Positions 35,380-44,166 of a stretch of DNA of 64,000 bases are shown piece after piece. The notes beneath the pieces were generated by a model, which was not told the origin of the DNA, ran no database searches, and was given only the letters and a program-made list of their open reading frames with translations. Both the position numbers and the translations under genes were made by a program. Each line of letters begins with the position of its first letter. The stretch's first letter is position 1. The stretch comes from Xenorhabdus bovienii SS-2004. GTDB lineage: Bacteria > Pseudomonadota > Gammaproteobacteria > Enterobacterales > Enterobacteriaceae. The stretch covers positions 3,720,001 through 3,784,000 of the forward strand of contig NC_013892.1 of NCBI RefSeq assembly GCF_000027225.1, given 5' to 3'.

Positions 35380-36243
35380 TCAGGCCTGCGAAAAATGCTG
35401 TGAGATGAGATGCGGGTTACTCTCAAGCATTTCAATTTCCGGAGAATAGATCTCGATGACAAGACCGTCCGGATCTTCAAAGTAGAAAGCGGTACGCACA
35501 CGATCCGGCCCAGTATGGTAGCCAATAGTTGGACCGTTACCCTTTACGATCTTGATACCACCGTCCGCCCCTACTATTGCTGCGATCGACTTGACACCTT
35601 CGGGGTCTGTGCGCACACCAAAATGGTAGCCGGGTGGGTAGGTAACAGTATCTGTTTGTTCGATAAAGAAATCGAATCCGTTTAGCTCCATCACAACCTT
35701 CTTTGGACCTAGGTTGTAGCAATAGGAAGCGCCTAAGATACGATGGTAGAAATCGACAGATTTGTCGAGATCCCGGGCGAGGATATTGATATGGTTCACA
35801 CGTAGCTCGTGCGGCCTGCCATCTTCAGGTTTGTCGCGTAAGCGCCGCCACATTTTGATGCAGGCAGTAAACGTAGCGAAGCCTGCGAGCCAGTCGCGTA
35901 CGACATCAGATGACGTACCCACAGATTCCATCTCAAGCGCGAGAGGATAGCAGAACACGCCCTGAGGATTTTCGTGCCATATCGCAGAAGCTTCACCGCC
36001 GGTATTTTTCGGATCGATACCGATCTGCGCGACAGCAATCCACCCAACTCCAGCGAGTCGCTCATTATTTATCGCAGTCGACGCACCATGAGAAAGCACA
36101 AACATCCCATCCGGCGTTGTATTGTCCACCTCTGCCATACTCAATCGGTAGCCGGCCGCTGCGCATTGCTCGGATAACACACGAGTGATCTGTTCTGCGT
36201 CTGTGGGATTAATATCAAGATTGATCAGTTTGAAGGTAAGCAT
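35380..36243 (-). CDS. VOC-fold protein with extra N-terminal domain
   Basis: 287 residues. The C-terminal half (about 145-275) is a vicinal-oxygen-chelate module: VNHINILARDLDKSVDFYHRI (first metal His), GYHFGVRT (second His) and FYFEDPDGLVIEIYSP (final Glu). The N-terminal 140 residues are not recognised (GWIAVAQIGIDPKNTGG). VOC enzymes include ring-cleaving dioxygenases, resistance proteins and the toxoflavin lyase TflA of Paenibacillus; a self-resistance or ring-tailoring role is therefore plausible here. The gene begins 2 bases after the O-methyltransferase stop, with GAGG upstream. Confidence 0.78.
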   Translation of the reverse strand: MLTFKLINLDINPTDAEQITRVLSEQCAAAGYRLSMAEVDNTTPDGMFVLSHGASTAINNERLAGVGWIAVAQIGIDPKNTGGEASAIWHENPQGVFCYPLALEMESVGTSSDVVRDWLAGFATFTACIKMWRRLRDKPEDGRPHELRVNHINILARDLDKSVDFYHRILGASYCYNLGPKKVVMELNGFDFFIEQTDTVTYPPGYHFGVRTDPEGVKSIAAIVGADGGIKIVKGNGPTIGYHTGPDRVRTAFYFEDPDGLVIEIYSPEIEMLESNPHLISQHFSQA

Positions 36244-36245
36244 AG

Positions 36246-37298
36246 TTATACCTCACTGGCAGGGCGTTGACCGATGAGAAGTGTGTAGCGGCCAATTGAT
36301 AGCTCACTGATAGACAAGCCATTTCCATGTACAGCGCGAGCTATCCACTGCGTCGGATGTAGCTCGCCGTGATTGGTATTAACCATCATGTGAAGCGAGA
36401 AGTCAGCAGATAGCGCAGGCGTGACACGATTTTCATCCATTGTCATTGTGAGGAGCAAGAGTGCACCACCTGGCTTCACAAGACAGGCAGCGTGACGGAT
36501 CACCGCAAGCGCCTCTGTTTCATTAAAGTAGTGAAGGCAATCGTTCAACATAACGACGTCGGCGGCGGCTCTCTCAAAATTGAGAGCGTCAAGCAGGTTT
36601 TTCTCACAAAACTTGAGTCGCCCACTGAGGCCGTATGCTTCAATCGTTTTTTGCGCCGCGTCGCGGGTCGTGGGTAGATCCCATATCTGGCCTGTTAGCT
36701 GTGGATGACGGAGTAACGCCTCCGCAAGGTAGGTACCATGCCCACCGGCAAGGTCGATCGATGTATTCGCGTTCGTGAAGATATTGAGGCCGCTTACGAC
36801 ATCACGCATGGGCTGGCTCAGACGTACCATCGCGTCATTAAACGCATCGCGAGCGCGTTCATCGCGCATGAAACGGTTTTCCTGTTGGAAATCGAGAGGC
36901 TTTTCGCTGCGTAAAATTTCGCCAAGCCGGGGCCAGTTGTCCCACTGAAGATGCTGATGCTCAACAATCGCACCTATGTAATCAGAACTCTTACTTGTCA
37001 AGTATCGCGTAGTCAACTCAGTATTCAAAAACTCGTTGCCAGCCTTCTTCAGAAGCCCGAGAGCAACAAGCGCGTTTAACAGGATTAACACCTTACCCTC
37101 GACCATGCCGAGATTCCCGGCAACTTTGGCTGACGTGCAGCTTTCCTGCGTCAAATCAAATAGCTTTTCAGCAACGGCATAGTGCAGGACTGCCGATTGC
37201 CGGTATTGATCGGACAATTTAACCAAGTCGACGACTGAAGTCAGTGCAACTTTATCGTTTGTCGACTCATAGATTGTCTCAGTGGCTAGCTCGCTCAT
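36246..37298 (-). CDS. SAM-dependent O-methyltransferase (dimerisation-domain type)
   Basis: 350 residues. An N-terminal helical dimerisation/winged-helix region (about 20-100) is followed by a Rossmann methyltransferase domain: motif I DLAGGHGTYL, acidic residue in QIWDLPTT, VVMLNDCLHYFNE and LVKPGGALLLLTMTMDE. This is the plant/bacterial small-molecule O-methyltransferase architecture. It is the second methyltransferase of the operon; the classical toxoflavin operon has only one, so it may add a methyl group not found in toxoflavin. Regiochemistry cannot be read from sequence. Confidence 0.88.
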   Translation of the reverse strand: MSELATETIYESTNDKVALTSVVDLVKLSDQYRQSAVLHYAVAEKLFDLTQESCTSAKVAGNLGMVEGKVLILLNALVALGLLKKAGNEFLNTELTTRYLTSKSSDYIGAIVEHQHLQWDNWPRLGEILRSEKPLDFQQENRFMRDERARDAFNDAMVRLSQPMRDVVSGLNIFTNANTSIDLAGGHGTYLAEALLRHPQLTGQIWDLPTTRDAAQKTIEAYGLSGRLKFCEKNLLDALNFERAAADVVMLNDCLHYFNETEALAVIRHAACLVKPGGALLLLTMTMDENRVTPALSADFSLHMMVNTNHGELHPTQWIARAVHGNGLSISELSIGRYTLLIGQRPASEV

Positions 37299-37389
37299 TG
37301 AAGTCCCTCGTTAAATAATATGGTTTTTGGGAAACCGGTACACCTCACACTACAGTCAGAACGCGGTCGAATCACAATCCTGACCATGC

Positions 37390-38373
37390 TCAAAGCGACT
37401 CCACGAGCCGAAAACCCATCGCGTAGATGTCACGCTGGTAGTGGCCGTGACGACGTGCACAGCGTGTCAGATCACCAAAGCGCGTGAAGCTGCCACCACG
37501 TGCGATCCGATAGCTACCCTGAGTGCTTGCGAGGTCATCGTTAATGACTTCGCCGCCAGGGTAGGGAGAGTAATCGTCGGCGACATATTCCTCGACATTG
37601 CCGGCGAGATCGTCGATGCCAAACGTGCTACGACCAAGAGGAAAGATACCGACAGGCGTTGTCGACAAAGGCCCAGCTTCGACCGTATTGGCTGCGTAAG
37701 GATCGAACTCGTTACCCCACGGATACTCGGAACCAGTGCCTCCAGAAGCTGCGTACTCCCATTCGGCTTCTCCAGGCAACCGAAAACGCCGACCTGTAGC
37801 CTCGCTCAGCCAATCTGCATACGCTTCTGCTGCTTCCGGAGGGACAGACCAGACGGGATGATTTGCCCGTTCGACTGGATAGACACCGAAGGGCCAGGAT
37901 GTCGGAAACCATGGCGCTCGCGTCTGCTCAAGAAAGAGCCGATATTCGAGATTGGTGACAGGATAACGCATAATCCGGAATGCCTTGATTTCCACGTTGT
38001 AGCATGGGCATTCCTTAGCTATCCATTCCTCGATTACACCGACACGCTGCCATTCAGCAACGATCTGTGGAACCCGTTCCGGTGCAGTGCCGAGCCAAAC
38101 GCTTGCGCCGGGTACGTCACACATTTCTGGATCAAACGGACGAATACGTGGATCGCCCGAAAAGCTGAGCAATGTACCCGCTGCGTAACGGCGTTCAAAT
38201 GATGTGGACGGATTCTGCGCGATTGCGATCCACTCTGCCGGCTCAGATTGCAGTAGATCGAGATGCATTGAAAACACCGTCGTGGGCATGCGGGCAACGA
38301 ATATATTTTCAGGCAACGCCATCGCTGCACGGTCACTGAGATGGTTAGGGTTGTCGGCGAGAATAGGTTTCAT
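37390..38373 (-). CDS. SUMF1/FGE-type protein, ToxD-like
   Basis: 327 residues. The C-terminal two thirds is a formylglycine-generating-enzyme (SUMF1/EgtB/PvdO) domain: FRIMRYPVTNLEYRLFLEQT, RFRLPGEAEWEYAASGG, EYPWGNEFDPYAANT, FGIDDLAGNVEEYVADDY and ARGGSFTRFGDLTRCARR, ending GFRLVE. The N-terminal 100 residues (WIAIAQNPSTSFERRYAAGTL) are an additional domain. Of the paired FGE active-site cysteines only the one in TRCARR is visible, so it is probably not a sulfatase activator. ToxD of toxoflavin loci belongs to this family and is essential there with unknown chemistry. It starts 15 bases after the methyltransferase stop. Confidence 0.8.
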   Translation of the reverse strand: MKPILADNPNHLSDRAAMALPENIFVARMPTTVFSMHLDLLQSEPAEWIAIAQNPSTSFERRYAAGTLLSFSGDPRIRPFDPEMCDVPGASVWLGTAPERVPQIVAEWQRVGVIEEWIAKECPCYNVEIKAFRIMRYPVTNLEYRLFLEQTRAPWFPTSWPFGVYPVERANHPVWSVPPEAAEAYADWLSEATGRRFRLPGEAEWEYAASGGTGSEYPWGNEFDPYAANTVEAGPLSTTPVGIFPLGRSTFGIDDLAGNVEEYVADDYSPYPGGEVINDDLASTQGSYRIARGGSFTRFGDLTRCARRHGHYQRDIYAMGFRLVESL

Positions 38374-38388
38374 GGGTATGGCCTCGCC

Positions 38389-39084
38389 TTAGTAGGAAGA
38401 AGATTTTCTAACTGTCAGAACCAAATAGTTCAGTCCGGCTGTTGGGCGCGGTACTCGGTGCACACTGACAAGAGTGAAATGCGCGGCGCGCAGCAACTCG
38501 GTAAGCTCAGAATCGGTGAACTCGCGATAAAGCCGTCGCATTTTATTTGCGTACAGCCGACCCGGCTCTTTCGACTCAAACACTGATATTGTGAAGAGCC
38601 CGGTTGGGCGTAAAAGCTTGTGGATGCGCCTGAGATACACAACGTAGGCGTCTGGATGTTGATGATGTAGGCAGCCATTGTCGAGCACACCATCAAAAAG
38701 GTTCTCACCGTCTAGTTCAGTCACTGGCGTTATGCGGAATTGCACCTGGCTACCCCAGTTCTGTACTAGTTGTGTCCACTCGGGAAGTTCGACGAGGTCA
38801 ACCGCAGTGACCCGATGACCTTGCGCGAGTAAGAACCCAGTATCACGTCCGCGACCTGCGCCAGCGTCCAGGACATCGGAAGAACGACCGAGATGAGCAT
38901 GCAAGATTGCACTTGCCTGCTGCATTGCAGCCTCTTCGGTCCAGACATCGCGCCCTTCGTTATAACTCGACACAAAATCCGAGCGTAACACCTTTTCATA
39001 ATCACGCGGTGCCGTGCTTGGAACGTCAACAGGAACGATTGTCCGCTGAGCATCAATATAATGTGGTTTGGTGTTACTGCTCAT
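38389..39084 (-). CDS. Class I SAM methyltransferase, ToxA-like
   Basis: 231 residues. Motif I VLDAGAGRGRDTGFLLAQGH, motif II acidic end VTAVDLVE, DGVLDNGCLHH and LLRPTGLFTISVFESK form a complete class I methyltransferase; the thiopurine-methyltransferase-like layout fits small heterocyclic substrates. In toxoflavin loci ToxA performs the N-methylations that give the final 7-azapteridine. It overlaps the WD40 gene stop (ATGA) and precedes the SUMF1 gene, so gene content and coupling resemble a tox operon with altered order. The equivalence to ToxA is inference from the neighbourhood. Confidence 0.8.
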   Translation of the reverse strand: MSSNTKPHYIDAQRTIVPVDVPSTAPRDYEKVLRSDFVSSYNEGRDVWTEEAAMQQASAILHAHLGRSSDVLDAGAGRGRDTGFLLAQGHRVTAVDLVELPEWTQLVQNWGSQVQFRITPVTELDGENLFDGVLDNGCLHHQHPDAYVVYLRRIHKLLRPTGLFTISVFESKEPGRLYANKMRRLYREFTDSELTELLRAAHFTLVSVHRVPRPTAGLNYLVLTVRKSSSY

Positions 39085-40778
39085 ATGGGCTCCATCGGGA
39101 TGTGATAGACATTGCCGTCATATGAACTCGCAAGAAACACATGTGTGATCGGATCGTAGCTGAGGGATGACACGCCCGCAGTCGTCACCCACATATTGAT
39201 CACCCAGAGGTCATCGATACGGTCGTAAATAGCGACACGGCCGTTATAGCTGCCAGTTGCGATATAGCGACCGTTAACTCCCGCAGAAACACATTTGAGC
39301 GAGTGCGTGTGGGGAGTCGCGATGACATCTGCCTGGTGATCTGGTGACCATATCCGCAATTTCAGATCGCGGCTCACCGACGCAAAATAGCCATCACCGA
39401 GGCCTATACAGCCATTCGCGATCTTCTCGTGTGCGCGCTTAAGCGTATACACCTGCTCAAGTGTTGACACGCGATACCAAGCCGCTGACGCGTCTGCCGC
39501 AATGGAGAAAAGCAGATCACCAGAGATAGCGACGCCCTTAACGGCGTTATCATGCAGTGGCAGATCAGCGACGTGCGTTACCTGAGAACCATCGATACGC
39601 AGCACAATACCTTCGCCCGTGTATGCACCGATCACCGCATGATCGATGCCATTACGCTTGAATGACACGCCGCAGTTTAGTGGCGAACGATGCTGGTACA
39701 ATTCGTGACCAGTACGCGCATCAAACACTTTACCGAGCTGCCCACCTGTCAGGATCACGTCACCTACGGGCGTAAGAAAGTTGCACAGACTGCCCGTGTG
39801 TGTGTGCTCACGCTGGTCGATCCACACGATGCCTGCATCACCAATCGTCCATTGTTGGCCGTCGACTAACGCGGCTGCATTGACGACGAGTGTCGGCGCG
39901 AGTTCAGCCAAATCCCATTCATCGGTCTTCCAGTTATACAGACGATAGCTTGCTTGGAAAGTCGCGAACACAATGTGATCGTCACCTTCGAAGGAACATG
40001 AACGTGGCCATACTTCAGGCGGCAGCGACGCGCTCACGAGTTCTTCTAACTGTCCAAATGGCTCCACTTTCCATAGCCGCATTGTGCGGTCGTATGACAG
40101 TGACACCAGAAGCCCCCTGTTGTGGTCAAGCACGAGACGCTTCACACCCGCATCATGCGCCCTGAACGTCACCTGCGAGCCGTCAGTACCGATTAAAATT
40201 ATCTCTCCTTCGTCGTTGCCAGCGAAGATGCGTCCGTCTGCTGCGATAGCGATAGTATCGGTCTCAATGCCACCGAGATCGATGTCAGCGACGAGGCAGT
40301 TTTTCTCAAGTGACCAACGCTTGATCGTACCATCGTCGCTTGACGAGACAAGCTCGTCAGCATTATGCATCCATTCAACCGAGATTACGTCAGCTGAATG
40401 GCCTTTGAACGTCTGCAACAGCTTGCCACTGAAATCGTACACCCGGACATGATGGTCGCGTGAAGCGGTTGCGACCAGAGGCTTATCGGGATGAAATACG
40501 CTCATTTCTACATCGTCCTCATGATCGGCGAACACGGCGACCAACCGCAGGTCGGGTACAGTCCAGAGCCGAGCACTATAATCGGATGATGACGTTACGG
40601 CGTAAGCACCATCGGGTGAGAATACGCCCTGATTCGCAAGGTGATCGTGCATCGCACGGGCGAGCGGACGCTGGGTTTTTGCATCCCACAGAATGATCTG
40701 GTTATCGTAGCCGGCTGTTAAAACGTACTTATCGCGGTACGCGGCAATCCCGCTGATCGGTGCATGATGAGTGATCAT
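39081..40778 (-). CDS. WD40-repeat protein, ToxC-like
   Basis: 565 residues composed almost wholly of WD40-type blades of about 40 residues: HHAPISGIAAYRDKYVLTAG, NQIILWD; YSARLWTVPD; HHVRVYDFSG; GTIKRWSLEK; RTMRLWKVEP; LKLRIWSPDH; GRVAIYDRID. The repeats probably form one or two beta-propellers. It is soluble, with no signal peptide. WD40 proteins are rare in enterobacteria, and a WD40 protein (ToxC) of unknown but required function is a hallmark of toxoflavin operons. Its ATG overlaps the upstream cyclohydrolase fragment stop (ATGA), and its stop overlaps the next start. Confidence 0.85.
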   Translation of the reverse strand: MITHHAPISGIAAYRDKYVLTAGYDNQIILWDAKTQRPLARAMHDHLANQGVFSPDGAYAVTSSSDYSARLWTVPDLRLVAVFADHEDDVEMSVFHPDKPLVATASRDHHVRVYDFSGKLLQTFKGHSADVISVEWMHNADELVSSSDDGTIKRWSLEKNCLVADIDLGGIETDTIAIAADGRIFAGNDEGEIILIGTDGSQVTFRAHDAGVKRLVLDHNRGLLVSLSYDRTMRLWKVEPFGQLEELVSASLPPEVWPRSCSFEGDDHIVFATFQASYRLYNWKTDEWDLAELAPTLVVNAAALVDGQQWTIGDAGIVWIDQREHTHTGSLCNFLTPVGDVILTGGQLGKVFDARTGHELYQHRSPLNCGVSFKRNGIDHAVIGAYTGEGIVLRIDGSQVTHVADLPLHDNAVKGVAISGDLLFSIAADASAAWYRVSTLEQVYTLKRAHEKIANGCIGLGDGYFASVSRDLKLRIWSPDHQADVIATPHTHSLKCVSAGVNGRYIATGSYNGRVAIYDRIDDLWVINMWVTTAGVSSLSYDPITHVFLASSYDGNVYHIPMEPI

Positions 40779-41032
40779 TGGAGTTCTCTGCCGCAGTCAC
40801 AACGCTCAGAGCCGAATACATCGTCTGTTAGGTATTCGGAATGCATGCGAACGTGCGGTGAGTTACCGAGCGGTTCAAAGACGATCACAGGATACTCGCT
40901 GGTGTCGCAAGGGCCAGATAACGTTACCATCTCGGCTTCAAACCTCTGGTGACGGGTACGAGGATGTATAGGAACTTTGACGCGGGTCCGAACAGATGCG
41001 TTCAGTGTTAAGATGATTTGAGCTTCATTCAT
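40775..41032 (-). CDS. N-terminal fragment of GTP cyclohydrolase II (ToxB/RibA-like)
   Basis: 85 residues. The C-terminal 30 residues, NSPHVRMHSEYLTDDVFGSE followed by RCDCGRELQ, align with the zinc-site region of RibA (HSECLTGDALFSLRCDCG). The first zinc cysteine is replaced by Tyr; the CDC pair remains. The protein stops there: the remaining 110-120 residues with the catalytic and GTP-binding residues are missing, and nothing downstream restores them because the WD40 frame begins in the same ATGA. It is the first gene of the operon, with GAGG before the ATG at 41032. Either an inactivated ToxB or a domain kept for coupling or binding. Confidence 0.75.
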   Translation of the reverse strand: MNEAQIILTLNASVRTRVKVPIHPRTRHQRFEAEMVTLSGPCDTSEYPVIVFEPLGNSPHVRMHSEYLTDDVFGSERCDCGRELQ

Positions 41033-41385
41033 TCTGTGTCCCTCGTAGTTAGTCAACCCGTATTTTATTTAGCCACGATGGTTGGCAATAGATAAATTAC
41101 TACGCCTATCGTAGGAACAGCTTCGCAAAAAAACCGCAACCTGCCAGTACAAACAACAAGAATGACATCTTCTCGGTGAAGCAAAAATCACGGTTGAGTC
41201 TAAATCAGACACCGACCAGAACCGTCTATGACCACGGAGTCCAGTACGGTATATGCGTGAATTCGCTCAATCTGCGGTCAGCTTATCTCATCAATCTATC
41301 ATTCCAGCAATAAATGGATCAATGGCGCGATTAGACTAATTATGTTATCTATGTCGCAAATGTTGATATTTGAAGCTTTTACTTT
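41033..41385. promoter_or_regulatory. Divergent island promoter region
   Basis: 353 bases between the divergent operon and the ArsR-rhodanese gene. Two short palindromes could be operators: ATTAG-A-CTAAT (41330-41340) and CAAAT-GTTGAT-ATTTG (41357-41372). The latter lies just before the regulator start, a common place for ArsR-family autoregulation. Promoter boxes were not assigned. Confidence 0.45.
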
Positions 41386-42069
41386 ATGAAGACGATTAAT
41401 CGTACCTCTCATGCTCTTAGCGAAATGGCGGATTTCGCCAAGACACTTGGACATTCACATCGATTGACCTTGATTGAGGCAATCTTTCGGCACGAAAGCT
41501 CGGTGGAGCATTTGGCAGAGATATCCGGCCTATCCATCACCAATACTTCACAACATTTGCAGCAATTGCGACGTGCAGGGTTCGTCCAAACCCGTCGCGA
41601 AGGCAAACATGTCCTGTATCGGATTGGTGACGGCCCAGTTGCAAATATACTGGCTGCGTTACGAGACTATCTTGCTTATCAGCAAACGGAGATTCAGCGT
41701 GTCGTCTCCGACAGCATTCATCATCCAGAGCACTTAGAAGGTGTCTCTATTGAAGAACTGCTCCGCAGGCAGGAGGAAGGAGTACTACTTCTGGACGTGC
41801 GCTCGGAAGAGGATTACGCCGCAGGGCACATTCCGGGAGCCATCAATATTCCAACAGACGCTCTCGTACACCATCTTGGAGAACTGCCTCGCAATCAGGA
41901 TATTCTCGCTTATTGTGGTGGGCGATATTGTGTGCTCTCTACTCAGGCGGTTTCATTACTGCGATCCAAAGGATTCAAAGCCCTACGCCTTGGAGATGGA
42001 TTCCCAGGATGGCAAGCAGCAGGTTTACGTGTAGAAGTTTCTCCAATTAGGTTGAAGAAGCTCCAGTGA
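41386..42069 (+). CDS. ArsR-family regulator fused to a rhodanese domain
   Basis: 227 residues. An N-terminal winged helix (about 5-95; SVEHLAEISGLSITNTSQHL, then QLRRAGFVQTRREGKHVLYRI) is joined to a single rhodanese domain (about 115-220; LLLDVRSEEDYAAGHIPGAI, active-site loop YCGGRYCVLS with two cysteines, GFPGWQAAGL). Such fusions respond to thiol, sulfane-sulfur or redox signals (family knowledge). It is transcribed away from the nine-gene operon and is the only regulator in the island, so it is the natural candidate to control it. Redox-cycling azapteridines could be the signal; that is speculation. Confidence 0.88.
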   Translation: MKTINRTSHALSEMADFAKTLGHSHRLTLIEAIFRHESSVEHLAEISGLSITNTSQHLQQLRRAGFVQTRREGKHVLYRIGDGPVANILAALRDYLAYQQTEIQRVVSDSIHHPEHLEGVSIEELLRRQEEGVLLLDVRSEEDYAAGHIPGAINIPTDALVHHLGELPRNQDILAYCGGRYCVLSTQAVSLLRSKGFKALRLGDGFPGWQAAGLRVEVSPIRLKKLQ

Positions 42070-42086
42070 AAGATTCACGGCACTAT

Positions 42087-42105
42087 GCCCGCTGCCAGCG
42101 CGGGC
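42087..42105. terminator. Convergent hairpin
   Basis: GCCCGC / GCGGGC with a 7-base loop between the convergent regulator and exporter genes. No T tract, so termination is only likely. Confidence 0.4.
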
Positions 42106-42122
42106 GGCCTGATTCAGAGTGA

Positions 42123-43331
42123 TTAGTGGAAGGTCGGCTCGGCGCCAGCCGATGACGTGGCACGAAGTGTACGCAGCCCTAAAAGCACAATAACCACCAT
42201 GACCAATCCCGCGACAATGGCTACACCGAACCCTGTCCGCGCGCCATAGACGTCGATGACAATGCCCGTAAATATGCTACCGAGCGCTACGCCGATGCTG
42301 AAGCCAGTCGTCATCCACGTGAGTCCTTCGGTGATCCTGGACGGTGGCACAATGATCGTACCGAGATTCATGACGATAATCATCGTTGGGGCAAATGACA
42401 CGCCTGCCACAAAGAGCATCCCAGACAAGATGTAGACATTCGGTGAAAAAATAGTCAATACAGCTGTGACTGAAGTTACCAGTACACCAATGAAGAACTG
42501 CTTTTCAATCGGTAAGGAAACCCTTAATACGCCGAACATCAGACCCGCGATCATTGAGCCGAGCGCATAGGCTGCCAGAATGAAACTGGCAGACGCTGGC
42601 CAGCCTTGTGCGTTGGCGAAGGCAACCACAGCCACATTGATAGATCCGCCAATCGTCCCCATCGCCAGAAGCGCCAGAACGATGGTACGAACGCCGGGGA
42701 TAAGTAAGGTCGAGCTTGCGTTCCTCCTGATACCTACGGCGATCTTCGGTTCTGTCTCCCTTTGCAGAAGAAATGTTGTCACGCCGATGATCAGAAGCAA
42801 CACGGCAACAAGAGGTCCGGCTTCGGCGAAAAAACTGGTGCTCAGGCCAATGGCGAGTGGTGGGCCGATTATAAAAGCGAGTTCAGTTAGAACAGTGTCC
42901 AGGGAAAAGGCCGTGTGTAATTGTGGCTTACCACGGAAAAGCTGCGTCCAGCGTGCTCTTATCATAGCGGGCATGCTTGGCATCGTACCCACCAATACCG
43001 CAAGAATAAAAAGCAGTAGAGTCGGCGCATTCATATAGACAGCAATTATCAGCGCCAGCAACATACCAATGCTGAAGGCGGCCATAAAGGGCAGAACTCG
43101 ACCCTGACCCCGCTGATCAACGAGTTTCGATACCTGTGGGCCGATAAGCGCATTCGTCAGGGCAAATGTACCGGCGATTGAGCCAGCCAGCCAATAAAGA
43201 CCTGTCTTCTGCACCAACATGGTAATGATGCTGATGCCTATCATTGCCTGTGGCAGACGGACAATGGAACTCGCGATCACTAACCCCATGACGCCGGGGG
43301 TTGTGAGAAGTTCGCGGTAAGGATTAGCCAT
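42123..43331 (-). CDS. MFS transporter
   Basis: 402 residues with 12 predicted membrane segments (PQAMIGISIITMLVQKTGLYW at TM1, QVSKLVDQRGQGRVLPF as the motif A-like loop, and a C-terminal half with ITEGLTWMTTGFSIGVALGS). It resembles sugar/drug efflux MFS proteins of the YfcJ/arabinose-efflux group. The start at 43331 (MANPYREL) has GGAG upstream; the longer frame is unsupported. The base composition resembles the island, so it was probably acquired with it, and it may be a second exporter of the product. Confidence 0.85.
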   Translation of the reverse strand: MANPYRELLTTPGVMGLVIASSIVRLPQAMIGISIITMLVQKTGLYWLAGSIAGTFALTNALIGPQVSKLVDQRGQGRVLPFMAAFSIGMLLALIIAVYMNAPTLLLFILAVLVGTMPSMPAMIRARWTQLFRGKPQLHTAFSLDTVLTELAFIIGPPLAIGLSTSFFAEAGPLVAVLLLIIGVTTFLLQRETEPKIAVGIRRNASSTLLIPGVRTIVLALLAMGTIGGSINVAVVAFANAQGWPASASFILAAYALGSMIAGLMFGVLRVSLPIEKQFFIGVLVTSVTAVLTIFSPNVYILSGMLFVAGVSFAPTMIIVMNLGTIIVPPSRITEGLTWMTTGFSIGVALGSIFTGIVIDVYGARTGFGVAIVAGLVMVVIVLLGLRTLRATSSAGAEPTFH

Positions 43332-43720
43332 GGTTTCTCCAGTTACAATATTTCTGCCCGTGAAAAACAAGATTCATGGTCAAGAAAACCAGAATGTTTC
43401 TTTTCTACAGTCGAGATAAACAATGATCTTTGAGAATACTCAGCAAGAGGACTTCTATCCGATTTCATCACACATCGAAGTCAATGATGTTATTTCACTA
43501 ATACGATGCCGCCACATTCTATCTATAGCACCTGAGTGTATCCTTAAGCGATATACATTTCTAGCTCTGGTCAATTAACTAATAATAGTTATATAAACTA
43601 TATATCAAGGAAACCGATTCTTTCGCCGACAGAAAGATAATCATTGCTGGCTTTACCTGAATATGAATTGACTCTGACCCGTATGACATATTGCAGTAAG
43701 CAGGATTGTATCGGCCACCT
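43332..43720. other. Island right flank, mostly non-coding
   Basis: About 390 bases. A 51-codon ATG frame (43423-43578, MIFENTQQEDFYPI) is present but has only a weak ribosome-binding site and no recognisable content, so I do not call it. Otherwise no structure before the transposase remnant. Confidence 0.35.
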
Positions 43721-44166
43721 ATGGAAGCACACGGCTTTGAACGACCGCTTACACTGACCAAGTTCGGCGAATCACTTCCCAAAATTATGCAACAACTTAC
43801 TTTGAATCACCCACACCAGGACATCCGTACGCGAGGAACGGGGATTACTCATGCTTGCCAGAAGAGGCGAACCGCCTCAGATCACCGCTGAGATAGGATG
43901 CTGTCTTCGAGTTACAGGATAATGCGCGTATCCACCATGGAATTGAGGAAAAAATCAGAAATCGCTGGTTACGAGAACGTAACATGTTTTTGCTTTATCT
44001 TCCTGCCTACAGCCCAAAGCTGAATCTGATTGAAATCATCTGGAAACAAACCAATTATCACTGGCGGCGTTTTATCACCTGGACTCAGGATACAATGGAG
44101 TATGAGCTAAATACTCTATTTGAAGATTATGGCAATCAATTTTCAATTAATTTTTTGAGCACTTAA
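43721..44166 (+). pseudogene. Decayed, internally deleted IS630-family transposase
   Basis: Pieces of one transposase appear in different frames: LTLNHPHQDIRTRG, then, in another frame, LLMLARRGEPPQITAEIGC (N-terminal helix-turn-helix region), then directly LQDNARIHHGIEEKIRNRW and FLLYLPAYSPKLNLIEIIWK (the C-terminal DDE segment with Asp and Glu). The central part of the catalytic domain is missing, so it is inactive. It differs from the intact IS630-type transposase at 49678. It marks the right edge of the G+C-rich island. Confidence 0.8.

Noticed and set aside
37441..38202. 253-codon plus-strand frame opposite the SUMF1 gene
   Set aside because: Arises from the G+C-rich composition of the island; the minus-strand protein has clear domain motifs.
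43423..43578. 51-codon ATG frame right of the island
   Set aside because: Only a weak ribosome-binding site and no recognisable sequence.
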